Of a DNA stretch of 64,000 bases, positions 27,772 through 36,077 are shown piece after piece. The notes below the pieces were generated by a model. It was given only the letters and a program-made list of their open reading frames with translations, made no database searches and was not told the origin of the DNA. The translations under genes and the position numbers were made by a program. This DNA is from Blastococcus sp. CT_GayMR19 (lineage in GTDB: Bacteria > Actinomycetota > Actinomycetes > Mycobacteriales > Geodermatophilaceae): NCBI RefSeq assembly GCF_004570385.1, contig NZ_SPQL01000001.1, positions 62,001 to 126,000 of the forward strand. The letters run 5' to 3'. Position 1 is the first letter of the stretch. Every line of letters begins with the position of its first letter.

Positions 27772-28053
27772 ATGTTCGAACCTGGAAGGTGCTCCGGCGG
27801 CAAGCACCTGGCCCCGAAGACCGGTGGATCGTGCCCGTGCGGGATGGTCACCCGCATCCCGGCCCCGAAGCGGCCCGCTGCCGTACCCCCATCCGAGGTC
27901 CTGGCGCTGCTCGCGCAATGCCTGGACGAGGGGTCCGAGGGCCTCGACGCGGCGGCCGCCGGACTGCTCCGCGAGCGGGCCGACCGGCTGCTGGCCGCGC
28001 TCACCACGGCCGGACTGCTCAGCGCGGGGGCGGTGGACCAACTGGCGGCCTGA
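27772..28053 (+). CDS. Small Cys-containing hypothetical protein (93 aa)
   Basis: Not recognised. The frame has strong G/C in third positions, unlike the DNA before it, so it is probably coding. The N-terminal third has three cysteines around CSGGKHLAPKTGGSCPCGM, resembling a small metal-binding knuckle. The rest is an Ala/Leu/Glu-rich helix pair (LLRERADRLLAALTTAGLL). ATG 27772 follows gaggag by about ten bases. It converges on another small Cys-containing protein gene, with a hairpin between them. Confidence 0.6.
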   Translation: MFEPGRCSGGKHLAPKTGGSCPCGMVTRIPAPKRPAAVPPSEVLALLAQCLDEGSEGLDAAAAGLLRERADRLLAALTTAGLLSAGAVDQLAA

Positions 28054-28142
28054 GGGCCTCAGCGCTCCTTGGACTCTTGGTTGGTCGAGCGGCCGACGGC
28101 CGCTGGACCCACCTGGCTCCCTGTCCAAGTCGCAGCGCCCAC

Positions 28143-28178
28143 AGCGGCCCCCGTCCTCGCCCGAGGACGGGGGCCGCT
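28143..28178. terminator. Bidirectional terminator
   Basis: A 16-bp perfect stem (arms 28143-28158 and 28163-28178) with loop gccc sits between converging small genes. Its strength and place make it a convincing terminator although no T-run follows. Confidence 0.75.
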
Positions 28179-28193
28179 CTGCGTCCGGTCTCG

Positions 28194-28529
28194 TCACACC
28201 CGATCGAGGACGAACTGCAGGGCCGTCCAGGCGCCGAGCACGAAGAGCGCGACCCCGGCGGCGAAGAGCAGGAAGCAGCCGCCGATCGCGACCCGGTCGG
28301 ACCACGTGGTGGGGCTGGGAGTCGACCGAGTCACGGCCTCGGGCAAGGGCCCGCGAAGCCACTCCGCGGCGTGCTCCTGCGAGCAGAAGTCACCGACCCA
28401 GTACAACGGCTCCCCGTGCTCCTCGCGGGTCAGCTCGACGCGGAGCTCGTCCCGCCCTTCGTCGACCTCCTCGCACACCCGGCCGCAGAACGTGCAGTGC
28501 AGCCCGTCGGCGGTGTCGTTCTCGGGCAC
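28194..28529 (-). CDS. Small zinc-ribbon-like membrane protein (111 aa)
   Basis: Unrecognised. The N-terminal half has CTFCGRVCEE and later DFCSQEHAAEW, resembling a treble-clef or MYM-like metal site (CxxC, then FCSxEHA). One C-terminal membrane helix follows (VAIGGCFLLFAAGVALFVLGAW), so the metal-binding head is likely cytoplasmic and tail-anchored. Translation is set at GTG 28529; a weak gaggt is about 11 bases upstream. The 150 bases before the next gene hold nothing I can identify. Confidence 0.65.
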   Translation of the reverse strand: MPENDTADGLHCTFCGRVCEEVDEGRDELRVELTREEHGEPLYWVGDFCSQEHAAEWLRGPLPEAVTRSTPSPTTWSDRVAIGGCFLLFAAGVALFVLGAWTALQFVLDRV

Positions 28530-28679
28530 GAGGAGGCACCTCAGGCGACCCTGCCGCCATCCTCATGCTGATTTGTCCGGAGTGCGTCGGCGGGAAGATG
28601 CGCAGACCATCCCAGGTGATCCGAGCGCCCGCGTCCACCTGCCGGCCCGCGGCCCCGGGCGTGGCCGTCCGAGCCGTGG

Positions 28680-29408
28680 TCAGCCGTAGCGCGCGACGAA
28701 GTTCGCGAGGAGCCGCCCGGGCTGCGTGATCACGGCCGGGCTGACCCGGGCAATCAGCTCGTCGATCTCGTCGGGCGGGAAGTAGCCGAAGTGCTGGTAG
28801 ACGTGGATCCGGGTCACCAGACCGGGCACATCCAGTTCGGGGTGGAACTGGGTGGCGTACACGTTGTCCTTCACCCGGAACATCTGCACGGGGCAGGCCG
28901 GCGCGGTCGCCAGCAGCACCGCGGACGGCGGCAGCTCGCGGCAGGCCTCCTTGTGCCCGACGAACGCGTCGAACTCGGGCTCCACGCCGGCCAGGACCGG
29001 GTCCGCACGCCCCGCATCGGTGAGCCGCACCCGGACCGCCCCGATGGGCTCCGCGTACGTGCGGTCGACGGTCCCGCCCTGGTGCACGCCCAGCGTCCCG
29101 ATCCCGTAGCAGGCGCCGAAGAAGGGGAAGTCCCGCGCGACGATCTCGTCCAGGAGCGCGCGCATGTCGGCCTCGACCCGGCGCTGCACGGCGCCCTTGG
29201 CCTCCGGCGGGTCGCTGGAGTTGAACGGGCTGCCGCCCACCATCACGCCGGCATAGTCGTCGAGCCGCAGCGGAGGCAGCGGCGCGGCCTCCATGCGGAC
29301 ACGGTGCAGCCGCTCGGGTGGCAGGCCGGTGAACCGGAGGAACGCGTCGTACTCGCCGTCGGCGGCCACGTCCTCGGCGCGCGAGGACAACAGGAGGAAG
29401 GGCCGCAC
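28680..29408 (-). CDS. Class I glutamine amidotransferase (GATase1) domain protein
   Basis: Stand-alone GATase1 protein of 242 residues, GuaA-N-terminal-like. The nucleophile is in GACYGIGTLGVHQGG and the His-Glu pair in ATQFHPELD. The oxyanion strand region GVMVGGSPFN is also present. Such proteins are often called GMP synthase-like or gamma-glutamyl-gamma-aminobutyrate hydrolase-like; the substrate cannot be assigned. GTG 29408 follows a TAGGAT box by six bases. A second GATase of the same class lies at 59788-60519 but shares little beyond the motifs. Confidence 0.83.
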   Translation of the reverse strand: MRPFLLLSSRAEDVAADGEYDAFLRFTGLPPERLHRVRMEAAPLPPLRLDDYAGVMVGGSPFNSSDPPEAKGAVQRRVEADMRALLDEIVARDFPFFGACYGIGTLGVHQGGTVDRTYAEPIGAVRVRLTDAGRADPVLAGVEPEFDAFVGHKEACRELPPSAVLLATAPACPVQMFRVKDNVYATQFHPELDVPGLVTRIHVYQHFGYFPPDEIDELIARVSPAVITQPGRLLANFVARYG

Positions 29409-29414
29409 GCGCGG

Positions 29415-29420
29415 ATCCTA
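29415..29420 (-). promoter_or_regulatory. -10 box of the GATase gene, overlapping the MFS stop codon
   Basis: TAGGAT on the minus strand begins with the TAG stop of the upstream transporter and ends six bases before GTG 29408. Confidence 0.55.
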
Positions 29421-30671
29421 GGTTGCCGGCTCAGCGGCAGGTCTCAGCCGGGAACTGATCGCCAGCGCCAGGGGGGGCAGCAGCAGCAGCCCGCCGATGG
29501 CCCAGGCCAGGCCGTAGGCGTCGGCGAGCACGCCGAGCACCGGCGTCACGGCCCCGCCGGCGGACACGGCGAGGCCGAGAGTGACGCCGGACGCGGTACC
29601 GATGCGGTTGGGCAGGTACTCCTGGCCGAGCGTGGTCTGCACGGAGAAGGGCAGGTAGACACCCACGCCCAGCAGGGCGGCCGCGGCGACGGCCACCGGC
29701 CAGTCCGGTGCCATCAGCAGGACGACGAGCCCCGGCAGCGCGAGGGCGTACCCCAGGCGGACGGCGAAGAGCCGGCCACGCCGGTCGGCGAGCCAGCCTC
29801 CCGCCAGGGTGCCCGCCGCGCCGACGCCGAGGAAGGTCGCCAGGGTGGCGGAGCCGATGGCCTGCTCCACGTCGAAGCGCGCGATCACGTACAGGGCCAG
29901 GAGTGAGGACAGCCCGAAGTACAGGACCGAGCGGGCCACGACCAGCCCGGTCAGCCAGCCGAACGAACGCCAGTCGTCGACCCCGGCGACCTCGGCGGGC
30001 CGGCGGGCCGCCGTCCGGGCCGCCCTCGCCTGCGTCCGGCGGTGCACGGCGAGCAGGAACACCGCCATCGCCATGGCCGGCAGGGCCAGCAGCGGCGTTC
30101 CGCTGACGCCGTAGGCGAGGAGCACGGGAGTGACGACGACCGGTCCGAGCGCGAGTCCGGCGTTGCCTCCGACCGCGAACCAGCTCATCCCCTGCGCCGA
30201 GGCTCCCGCCGCCGCCCTCGCCGCCCGTGCGGCTGCCGGGTGGTAGGCCGCCACCCCGAGACCCGACAGGGCCACCGCCGACCACGTCCACCAGTAGGAG
30301 TCCCCGATGCCGGACAGCCCGATGCCGACGCCCGCGACGAGCAGCCCCACGGGGGTCAGCCACGGCAGCGGCCGGCGGTCGATCAGCACCCCGAAGGCCG
30401 GCTGCACCACGGACGACAGCACCGTCGCGGCCAGGATGATCCCGGTCGCCGCGGTATAGGAGTACCCCCGGTCGAGCACCAGGAAGGGCAGCAGGGCCGG
30501 CACCGCCCCCTGGTAGAGGTCGTCGACGACGTGGCTCGCCGTCAGCACGATCACGCCCCGGCGGTCCACGACGCCACCGCCTGAGCCGGAGCGCGGCCGC
30601 GACGGCTCCGCCCCCGCCGAGCGGACCGGCGCAGCGGCAGCGTCCGGCGGCAACCGGTCGGGGACGGTCAC
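29418..30671 (-). CDS. MFS transporter (fosmidomycin-resistance/Fsr-like)
   Basis: Proton-coupled efflux-type permease of 417 residues with about twelve membrane segments. A disordered N-terminal 35 residues precede the first helix. HVVDDLYQGAVPALLPFLV in helix 1 resembles the Fsr/fosmidomycin-resistance group, and the loop-2 motif is FGVLIDRRPLPW. The C-terminal half contains the related FLGVGAAGTLAGGWLADRRGR. GTG 30671 has gaggag upstream. The substrate is unknown. The gap of 278 bases upstream holds only a probable promoter for the divergent VOC gene. Confidence 0.85.
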   Translation of the reverse strand: MTVPDRLPPDAAAAPVRSAGAEPSRPRSGSGGGVVDRRGVIVLTASHVVDDLYQGAVPALLPFLVLDRGYSYTAATGIILAATVLSSVVQPAFGVLIDRRPLPWLTPVGLLVAGVGIGLSGIGDSYWWTWSAVALSGLGVAAYHPAAARAARAAAGASAQGMSWFAVGGNAGLALGPVVVTPVLLAYGVSGTPLLALPAMAMAVFLLAVHRRTQARAARTAARRPAEVAGVDDWRSFGWLTGLVVARSVLYFGLSSLLALYVIARFDVEQAIGSATLATFLGVGAAGTLAGGWLADRRGRLFAVRLGYALALPGLVVLLMAPDWPVAVAAAALLGVGVYLPFSVQTTLGQEYLPNRIGTASGVTLGLAVSAGGAVTPVLGVLADAYGLAWAIGGLLLLPPLALAISSRLRPAAEPAT

Positions 30672-30877
30672 CGCGACTCCTCGGCCTGAAGGGGGTTGTT
30701 GTCGCCGAATTGTTCCTCAGGCCTCCCACCGGGGCCGATCGAACGGCGGCGGGCCCGGCGATTGCAGGAGCCGGCTACCGGCGACCTCGCCGAGCACGGT
30801 GCGTACGTCCGTGGCGCCGGGCACGTCACGACCGGCCCCGCCGGCCGGACGTCGGCCGTGCCGCGCGACCGCGGTCA

Positions 30878-30907
30878 TTGCTGCCGGCGCGGGCCGGCGG
30901 CTAACCT
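30878..30907 (+). promoter_or_regulatory. Promoter of the VOC gene
   Basis: TTGCTG (30878-30883), an 18-base spacer and TAACCT (30902-30907) resemble a housekeeping-sigma promoter 42 bases before ATG 30950. Confidence 0.45.
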
Positions 30908-30949
30908 CCCGGGCCTCGCGGGGGGACCCCGATCCCGAGCGGAGCAGAC

Positions 30950-31342
30950 ATGCTGAGCGACAGCAAGGTCGAAGCCAACATCCCCGCCAGCGACCTCCAG
31001 CGGGCGCGGGCGTTCTACGCCGAGAAGCTGGGGCTGACGCCGACCGCCGAGTTCGGCGATGAGGCCCTGGCCTTCCGGACGGCCGGCGGCACCACGTTCA
31101 ACGTCTACCGGACCGCCTACGCGGGACAGGCCGGCCACACGATCGCCCAGTGGCACGTGGCCGACATCGAGTCGGAGGTCCGGGACATGAAGGCGAAGGG
31201 CGTCACCTTCGAGGTCTACGAGGACATGCCCGGCGTCCGGTGGGACGGCGAGATCGCCGACCTCCCGGGTATGGGGCGGGCCGCCTGGTTCAGGGACAGC
31301 GAGGGCAACACCATGTGCGTCGACGAGGAGCATGCCGGCTGA
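30950..31342 (+). CDS. VOC-fold (glyoxalase/bleomycin-resistance-like) protein
   Basis: A 130-residue single vicinal-oxygen-chelate module set. It starts KVEANIPASDLQRARAFYAEKLGL, the typical beta-alpha-beta opening, and ends with GRAAWFRDSEGNTMCVDE, containing the terminal Glu strand. Members include metal-dependent lyases, dioxygenases and antibiotic-binding proteins; this one cannot be placed further. The metal ligands are incomplete by eye: no His at the usual first position. ATG 30950 follows cggagc. It converges on the class II aldolase gene with a 12-bp gap. Confidence 0.85.
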   Translation: MLSDSKVEANIPASDLQRARAFYAEKLGLTPTAEFGDEALAFRTAGGTTFNVYRTAYAGQAGHTIAQWHVADIESEVRDMKAKGVTFEVYEDMPGVRWDGEIADLPGMGRAAWFRDSEGNTMCVDEEHAG

Positions 31343-31354
31343 ACGGCGGCCTTC

Positions 31355-31990
31355 TCACGCGTGGTGCAGGTCGGCGAACGCCGCAGGGGGGAACGTCGTG
31401 CCGGTGTCGCCGACCGCCAGGCAGCGGTAGGTGGCGGTCGCGGCCTCCTCGAGGTTGAGCGCCCGCCGGTAGGCCATGCCGACGTCGGCGCCGAGCGCGG
31501 AGCAGCCGTGGTGGGACAGCACGATGCAGTCGTGCTCGCGAGCCTGCTCGGCAGCGGAGTCGGCGAGCTCGTCGGAACCGTTCGGGAAGTAGGGCACCGT
31601 TCCGATCGACCGCACGTAGTACGCGTGGTCGAGGGTGATCAGCCGGATCGGATGGCCCAGGGCGTCCACCAGGACGGCGTGCTGCGGGTGCAGGTGGACG
31701 ACCGCGTTGACGTCGGGGCGCACCTGGTAGGTCCGCTGGTGCAGCTTCCACTCGCTGGACGGCCGCTCCGCCTCCCCGACGACGTCGCCGTCCAGGGTCA
31801 TGACGCTGAAGTCGGCGGGGGTGAGCCGGTCCAGCCAGGTCCCGGCGCCGGTGACGACGAACTCGTCGCTGCCGGGCAGCCGCGCGGAGAGGTTCCCCCC
31901 GCTGGCCAGCGCCAGCCCGCCGCCGACGGCCATCCGGCCCACCTCGGCGAGTGCGTCCAGCAGGTCCTCGCGGGTCTCGGGCGTCTTCAC
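31355..31990 (-). CDS. Class II aldolase/adducin family sugar-phosphate aldolase
   Basis: Zn-dependent aldolase (211 aa) of the fuculose-1-phosphate aldolase fold. The substrate loop is SGGNLSARL (30-38), the catalytic acid is Glu80 in PSSEWKLH, and the Zn ligands are His99 and His101 in VVHLHP with His161 in SHHG. It is the last gene of the nucleoside operon; its GTG overlaps the deaminase stop by four bases (GTGA). By context it probably cleaves a ketose-1-phosphate made by the upstream isomerase into DHAP and an aldehyde (acetaldehyde, methylthioacetaldehyde or glycolaldehyde). Plain fuculose or rhamnulose phosphate is a possible but less likely substrate. Confidence 0.88.
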   Translation of the reverse strand: MKTPETREDLLDALAEVGRMAVGGGLALASGGNLSARLPGSDEFVVTGAGTWLDRLTPADFSVMTLDGDVVGEAERPSSEWKLHQRTYQVRPDVNAVVHLHPQHAVLVDALGHPIRLITLDHAYYVRSIGTVPYFPNGSDELADSAAEQAREHDCIVLSHHGCSALGADVGMAYRRALNLEEAATATYRCLAVGDTGTTFPPAAFADLHHA

Positions 31991-33318
31991 AGCCGCTCCT
32001 TCAGGTCGAGGGACCGGGTCCGGCGGAGGTCCGTCATCCGATCGAGGACGCTTGCCTCGTCGATGGTCCGGAGCACGCGGTCGCGCAGCAGCACCCGGCC
32101 GTCGACGATCGTGTGCCGGACGTCGGCGGGGGTCAGCCCGTAGGCGACGGCGGACCAGACGTCGGTGTTCGGCACGACGTGGAGGCGGTGGAGGTCCGCG
32201 ACCACGATGTCGGCGCGGCGTCCCGCCGTCAGGGCACCCACCCGGTCCCCGAGGCCCAGCGCGGCCGCTCCCCCGGTGGTGGCCAGCCGCACCGCCCGCT
32301 CCGCCCCGACCGTCCGGGGGTCCTGCGTCACGCCCTTGTGCAGCATCGCGGCCAGGCGGATGCCGGCGAAGATGTCCAGCGCCCCGCACGAGGCGGCCCC
32401 GTCCGTGCCGATCCCCACCGGGACGCCGGCCTGCAGGAGCTGCGGCAGCGGGGCGATGCCGCAGCCCAGGAAGAGGTTGGAGACCGGGCAGTGCGCCACG
32501 GCGGTGCCTCGGCGGGCGAGCAGCGAGATCTCGCCGGCGTCCAGCTGCACCCCGTGGGCCAGCACCGTGCGCGGCCCGAGGACGCCGGCCGCGTCCAGCA
32601 CGTCGATCGGCCGCTCCCCGTGCCGGTCGAGCACGGCGGCGGTCTCCCCCGGGCTCTCCGCGGCGTGGGTGTGGACGCGGGCGTCGAACCGGCGCGCCAG
32701 CGCCATCACCCGCTCCAGCTGCTCGCGGGAGAGCATGTACGCCGAATGCGGCATGACCCAGACGGGCGCGGCGGGGTCGGCCGCGCGGCGTTGGGTGAGG
32801 AGCTCCTCCGCCCACGCCATCCGCCGGTCGAAGTCCCGGCCGTCGGGGTCGATCACGTCCATGAACGACGGCCCGTTGAGCAGCCGGAAGCCGACGCGGT
32901 CGGCGACCTCGGTCGCCGCCTCCGGATACCAGTACATGTCCAGCGCGGTGGTGATGCCGCCGCGGAGACACTCGGCGAGCGCGGCCTCGACCCCCACGGC
33001 GACCGCCTCGGCGGTCAGCTGCACGAGTTCGGCCCTCAGCACGCGCCGGAGGAACTCCTCGAGCGACACGTCGTCGGCCTCGCCCCGGAACAGGTTCATG
33101 GCCAGGTGTGCATGGGTGTTCACCAGGCCCGGCATCACCAGGCAGCCGCGGACGTCGAGCACCTCGGCCGGCTCGTACCGGCCGGCCACGACGTCGGCGG
33201 GGCCGACCTCGACGATCGTCCCGTCCCGGACGACGACCGCGCCGTCGGGGACGACGGTCCCCGGCTCGTCGACGGTCAGCACGGTGCCGCCGGTGATCAG
33301 CAGATCGGCAGACCTCAC
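31987..33318 (-). CDS. Amidohydrolase, MtaD/TRZ-ATZ-like adenosine-analogue deaminase
   Basis: Metal-dependent hydrolase of 443 residues. The metal motif is NTHAHLAMNLFRG with His69/His71. Later ligands are VHTHAAESPGE and VLAHGVQL, and the Asp is in GIGTDGAASCGALD. These match the 5-methylthioadenosine/S-adenosylhomocysteine deaminase branch, whose usual Asn run after GTDGAAS is altered here (CGALD). It probably converts an imported or internal 6-aminopurine nucleoside to the inosine form before phosphorolysis. Guanine- or 8-oxoguanine-type deamination is an alternative. It overlaps both neighbours by four bases. Confidence 0.85.
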   Translation of the reverse strand: MRSADLLITGGTVLTVDEPGTVVPDGAVVVRDGTIVEVGPADVVAGRYEPAEVLDVRGCLVMPGLVNTHAHLAMNLFRGEADDVSLEEFLRRVLRAELVQLTAEAVAVGVEAALAECLRGGITTALDMYWYPEAATEVADRVGFRLLNGPSFMDVIDPDGRDFDRRMAWAEELLTQRRAADPAAPVWVMPHSAYMLSREQLERVMALARRFDARVHTHAAESPGETAAVLDRHGERPIDVLDAAGVLGPRTVLAHGVQLDAGEISLLARRGTAVAHCPVSNLFLGCGIAPLPQLLQAGVPVGIGTDGAASCGALDIFAGIRLAAMLHKGVTQDPRTVGAERAVRLATTGGAAALGLGDRVGALTAGRRADIVVADLHRLHVVPNTDVWSAVAYGLTPADVRHTIVDGRVLLRDRVLRTIDEASVLDRMTDLRRTRSLDLKERL

Positions 33319-34046
33319 CGAAGCCGGACCAGCGCGTCCAGCGCGACGTCCATCGCCCGCTCGACGCCCGCCGCGACCACCTCCCGATGCGGGTCGTATC
33401 CGGTGGTCTCCCGCAGCTCGTCGGCCGCCACTCCGTCGATCACGAGCACCCCACCCGTCGTCAGCCCGTGCAGGGAGCCGTGCACCAGCAGGGCCGAGAG
33501 CTCCATCTCGATGGCGAGCACGCCCGCCCGCACGTAGGCCGGCATCGGCACCGGCAGCAGGCCGGGATAGAACGCCGCCCGGGTCCAGACCAGGCCACGG
33601 TGGGACGGCGCCTGCCGCTCACGCGCGGCCGCCACGAGCGCCAGCACGAGCTCGGCGCTGGCGACGGCGGGGTACTCCGGCGGCACGAGCTGCTGGGTGA
33701 CGCCGTCGTCGCGCACGGCCGCCTCCGCGATGACCAGGTCGCCGTCCGCGATGCCCGCCTGCATGGCACCGGCGGTGCCCAGCCGGAGGATGGTGCGGAC
33801 GCCGGCGTCGGCGAGCTCCTGGAACAGGCAGATCGCGCCCGGGCCGCCCACCCCGTGCGAGGAGACGATCACCTCCGTGCCCTGCCACGCCCCCCGGAAC
33901 GTCCGGTACTCCCGCGCGTGCGCCACCTCGACGGCGTCGGTGAGCCGCTTCGCCAGCAGCTCGGCGCGGAACGGGTCGCCGACGACGATCGCCCGCGGCG
34001 GGAGCCCCGTCCGCGGGATCCGGGTGACCGGCAGGAGATCGCTCAT
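33315..34046 (-). CDS. Nucleoside phosphorylase (NP-I family, DeoD/Udp-like)
   Basis: Phosphorolyses a nucleoside to base plus (deoxy)ribose-1-phosphate (243 aa). The phosphate-binding GDPFR is at 23-27, with HGVGGPGA and Arg88 in RLGTAGA. The ribose-binding Glu pair is in AIEMELSALL and the purine-site loop is VIDGVAADELR. This loop has no SD pair typical of DeoD, so the base specificity (purine or uracil) is open. Start ATG 34046 overlaps the isomerase stop by four bases. Its product, a pentose-1-phosphate, is exactly the substrate class of the upstream MtnA-like isomerase. Confidence 0.88.
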   Translation of the reverse strand: MSDLLPVTRIPRTGLPPRAIVVGDPFRAELLAKRLTDAVEVAHAREYRTFRGAWQGTEVIVSSHGVGGPGAICLFQELADAGVRTILRLGTAGAMQAGIADGDLVIAEAAVRDDGVTQQLVPPEYPAVASAELVLALVAAARERQAPSHRGLVWTRAAFYPGLLPVPMPAYVRAGVLAIEMELSALLVHGSLHGLTTGGVLVIDGVAADELRETTGYDPHREVVAAGVERAMDVALDALVRLR

Positions 34047-35086
34047 GCCCGCTCCCCCGCGTAGTAGGAGGGCAGGTCGTACGGCGAGAACCGGCCGCGG
34101 TCGGTGACGACCGCGCGGACGAACCTCGCCGGGGTGACGTCGAACGCGGGGTAGATCCCGGTGACGAGTTCGGAGGCCGTCCGGCGTCCGAGGCAGTGCA
34201 GGACCTCGTCGCCGTCGCGGTCCTCCAGCTCGACCGAGGCCGCGTCGGGCGCCTGCCGGTCGGGCGCCTGCACGAGCGCCACGTACGGGACGTCGAAGGC
34301 GTGCGCGGAGATGGCGATCTGCAGGGTGCCCACCTTGTTGACCACGGAGCCGTCCATCGTGATCCGGTCGGCGGCCGTCACGAAGGTCGTCACCTCACCG
34401 CGGCTCATCAGGTGTGCCGCCATGCCGTCGGTGATCAGCCGGGTGGGCACCCCCATCTCGGCCAGGCTCTCCGACGTCAGCCGCGCGCCCTGCAGGTAGG
34501 GCCGGGTCTCCGTGCAGATCGCGTCCACCCGCTTGCCCGCGCGCAACACCGCCGCCAGGGTCTCGGTGATGTAGGACTCCGCCCAGCAGTGGGTGAGCAC
34601 CGTCGCGCCGTCGGGGATGAGCACGGCGGCGTGCTCCCCCATGACCCGGCTCCGGGCCAGGTAGCGGTCGCCGGCGGCCAGCGCGGCGCGCTCGACCGCC
34701 TCGGCCAGGGGCTCGCCGGCGGCCACCGTCGCCTCGCTGATCTCCAGCAGCTCGGCGACGACGTCCCGGATCTGGTTGTTGGTCCGCCGCGTGGCGACCA
34801 GCCGGCGGCCGGCCGCGGTCATGAACTCCCGCCGCTCGTCGGCGGAACCCAGCCGGTCGGCGTCGCGCGCGGCGAGGGTCATGCCACCGGCCGCGGCGAA
34901 GAGCGGGCCGCTGCTCTGGGTGACCATGGCCTCGATCGCCTGGGCGACCTCCTCGTGGTTCCGGCAGGTCACCCAGGCCTTCTCGAACGGGAAGACGCGG
35001 CGGTCGAGGATCCGCACGGCGTCCGGCTCGATGAGCACGTTCTGGCTGATGATCGTCGGGACGGGCACGTCGATGGTGGCGCTCAC
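34043..35086 (-). CDS. MtnA/R15P-isomerase-like sugar-1-phosphate isomerase (eIF2B fold)
   Basis: Aldose-1-phosphate to ketose-1-phosphate isomerase family (347 aa). The catalytic Cys is Cys167 in VLTHCWAESYI and the catalytic Asp is Asp240 in AADRITMDG, with VVNKVGT following and TRPYLQGARLTS before it. Two canonical MtnA segments differ: the RPTAVN-type methylthio pocket reads RRTNNQ (about 101-106) and HCNAG reads HCWAE. It is therefore likely specific for something other than methylthioribose-1-phosphate, such as 5-deoxyribose-1-phosphate or ribose-1-phosphate. ATG 35086 lies 49 bases after the permease gene. Confidence 0.85.
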   Translation of the reverse strand: MSATIDVPVPTIISQNVLIEPDAVRILDRRVFPFEKAWVTCRNHEEVAQAIEAMVTQSSGPLFAAAGGMTLAARDADRLGSADERREFMTAAGRRLVATRRTNNQIRDVVAELLEISEATVAAGEPLAEAVERAALAAGDRYLARSRVMGEHAAVLIPDGATVLTHCWAESYITETLAAVLRAGKRVDAICTETRPYLQGARLTSESLAEMGVPTRLITDGMAAHLMSRGEVTTFVTAADRITMDGSVVNKVGTLQIAISAHAFDVPYVALVQAPDRQAPDAASVELEDRDGDEVLHCLGRRTASELVTGIYPAFDVTPARFVRAVVTDRGRFSPYDLPSYYAGERA

Positions 35087-35135
35087 GAGGCGTTCTCCGG
35101 GGTTCGGCGGGCGGGCGGGACGGGTTCGGGCACCG

Positions 35136-36077
35136 TCACTCCCGGGACACGTGCGTGCTGGCGGCCGGGTTCTCGACCGGTGGGCGGTCCTCCGACGGGA
35201 CCTCGCCGGGCGCCCGGCCGAGGACCCGGCGTGCGCGCACGCTGGCGACGATCAGCGCGATCAGGGTCAGCACGTAGGGGGTGGCGGACGCCAGCTGCGA
35301 GGGCAGGCCGACGCCCTGCAGCCGGAAGCCGAGCGCCTCCGCCGTCGCGAAGAGCAGCGCGGCCAGCAGGACGCCGAACGGCGCCGCCTGGGCGAGCAGC
35401 ACCGCCACGACGGCGACCCAACCGCGGCCGGCGGTCATGTTCTGCGAGAACAGGACGACGTTGCCCAGCGACAGCTGGGCGCCGGCCAGCCCGCAGAGGA
35501 CGCCGCTGGCGAGCACGGCCCCGTAGCGGTACTTCACGGTGTCGACGCCCAGGCTGCGGGCGGCCTCGGGCGCCTCGCCCACGCCCTGGAGCCGGAAGCC
35601 CCACACGTGTCGCCGCAGGAAGACCGCGAGGACCGGCACGAGGAGCCAGGCCAGGTAGGTCAGCGGCGTCTGCCCGGCGATCGTCGGCAGCCCCTGCAGG
35701 GTCGGCTCGGTGAAGGTGCCCTGCCGGCCGAAGACGGTCCGCAGCAGGAAGGCGGTCAACCCGACCGCCAGCAGGTTTAGTGCGATCCCGACGATGATCT
35801 CGTCGCCGCCGTACTTGACCGAGGCGATCGCCAGCAGGGCCGCCATCCCGGCACCGGCGAGGACCGCGGCGAGCACCCCGACCCAGGCCGACCCGGTGAA
35901 CCAGCTCCCGGCGACGGCGGCGAAGGCGCCGACGAGCATGAAGCCCTCGAGACCGACGTTGAAGACGCCGGCCTTGGCGCAGATCGCACCCCCGAGGGCG
36001 GCGAGCAGCACCGGGGTGAGCGCCCGCAGGATCGACGGGATCAGCGAGAGGTCGACCAGCTCGGTCAGGACGTTCAC
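35136..36077 (-). CDS. ABC transporter permease 2 (BMP/nucleoside type)
   Basis: Membrane subunit of 313 residues with about nine helices, beginning LIPSILRALTPVLLAALGGAICAKAGVFNVGLEGFMLVGAFAA. The AGVFNVGLEG motif is the branched-chain/nucleoside permease (BPD_transp_2) signature. GFRLQGVGEAPEAARSLGVD is the ATPase-coupling loop. The basic, proline-rich tail is cytoplasmic. GTG 36077 overlaps the first permease stop by four bases. With permease 1 it forms the channel of a NupPQ-like importer. Confidence 0.92.
   Translation of the reverse strand: MNVLTELVDLSLIPSILRALTPVLLAALGGAICAKAGVFNVGLEGFMLVGAFAAVAGSWFTGSAWVGVLAAVLAGAGMAALLAIASVKYGGDEIIVGIALNLLAVGLTAFLLRTVFGRQGTFTEPTLQGLPTIAGQTPLTYLAWLLVPVLAVFLRRHVWGFRLQGVGEAPEAARSLGVDTVKYRYGAVLASGVLCGLAGAQLSLGNVVLFSQNMTAGRGWVAVVAVLLAQAAPFGVLLAALLFATAEALGFRLQGVGLPSQLASATPYVLTLIALIVASVRARRVLGRAPGEVPSEDRPPVENPAASTHVSRE

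Noticed and set aside
27447-28007. Minus-strand frame of 186 residues in the gene-poor gap
   Set aside because: No domain, Ser/Arg/Pro-rich, opposite to the better small gene at 27772-28053 and no ribosome-binding site.
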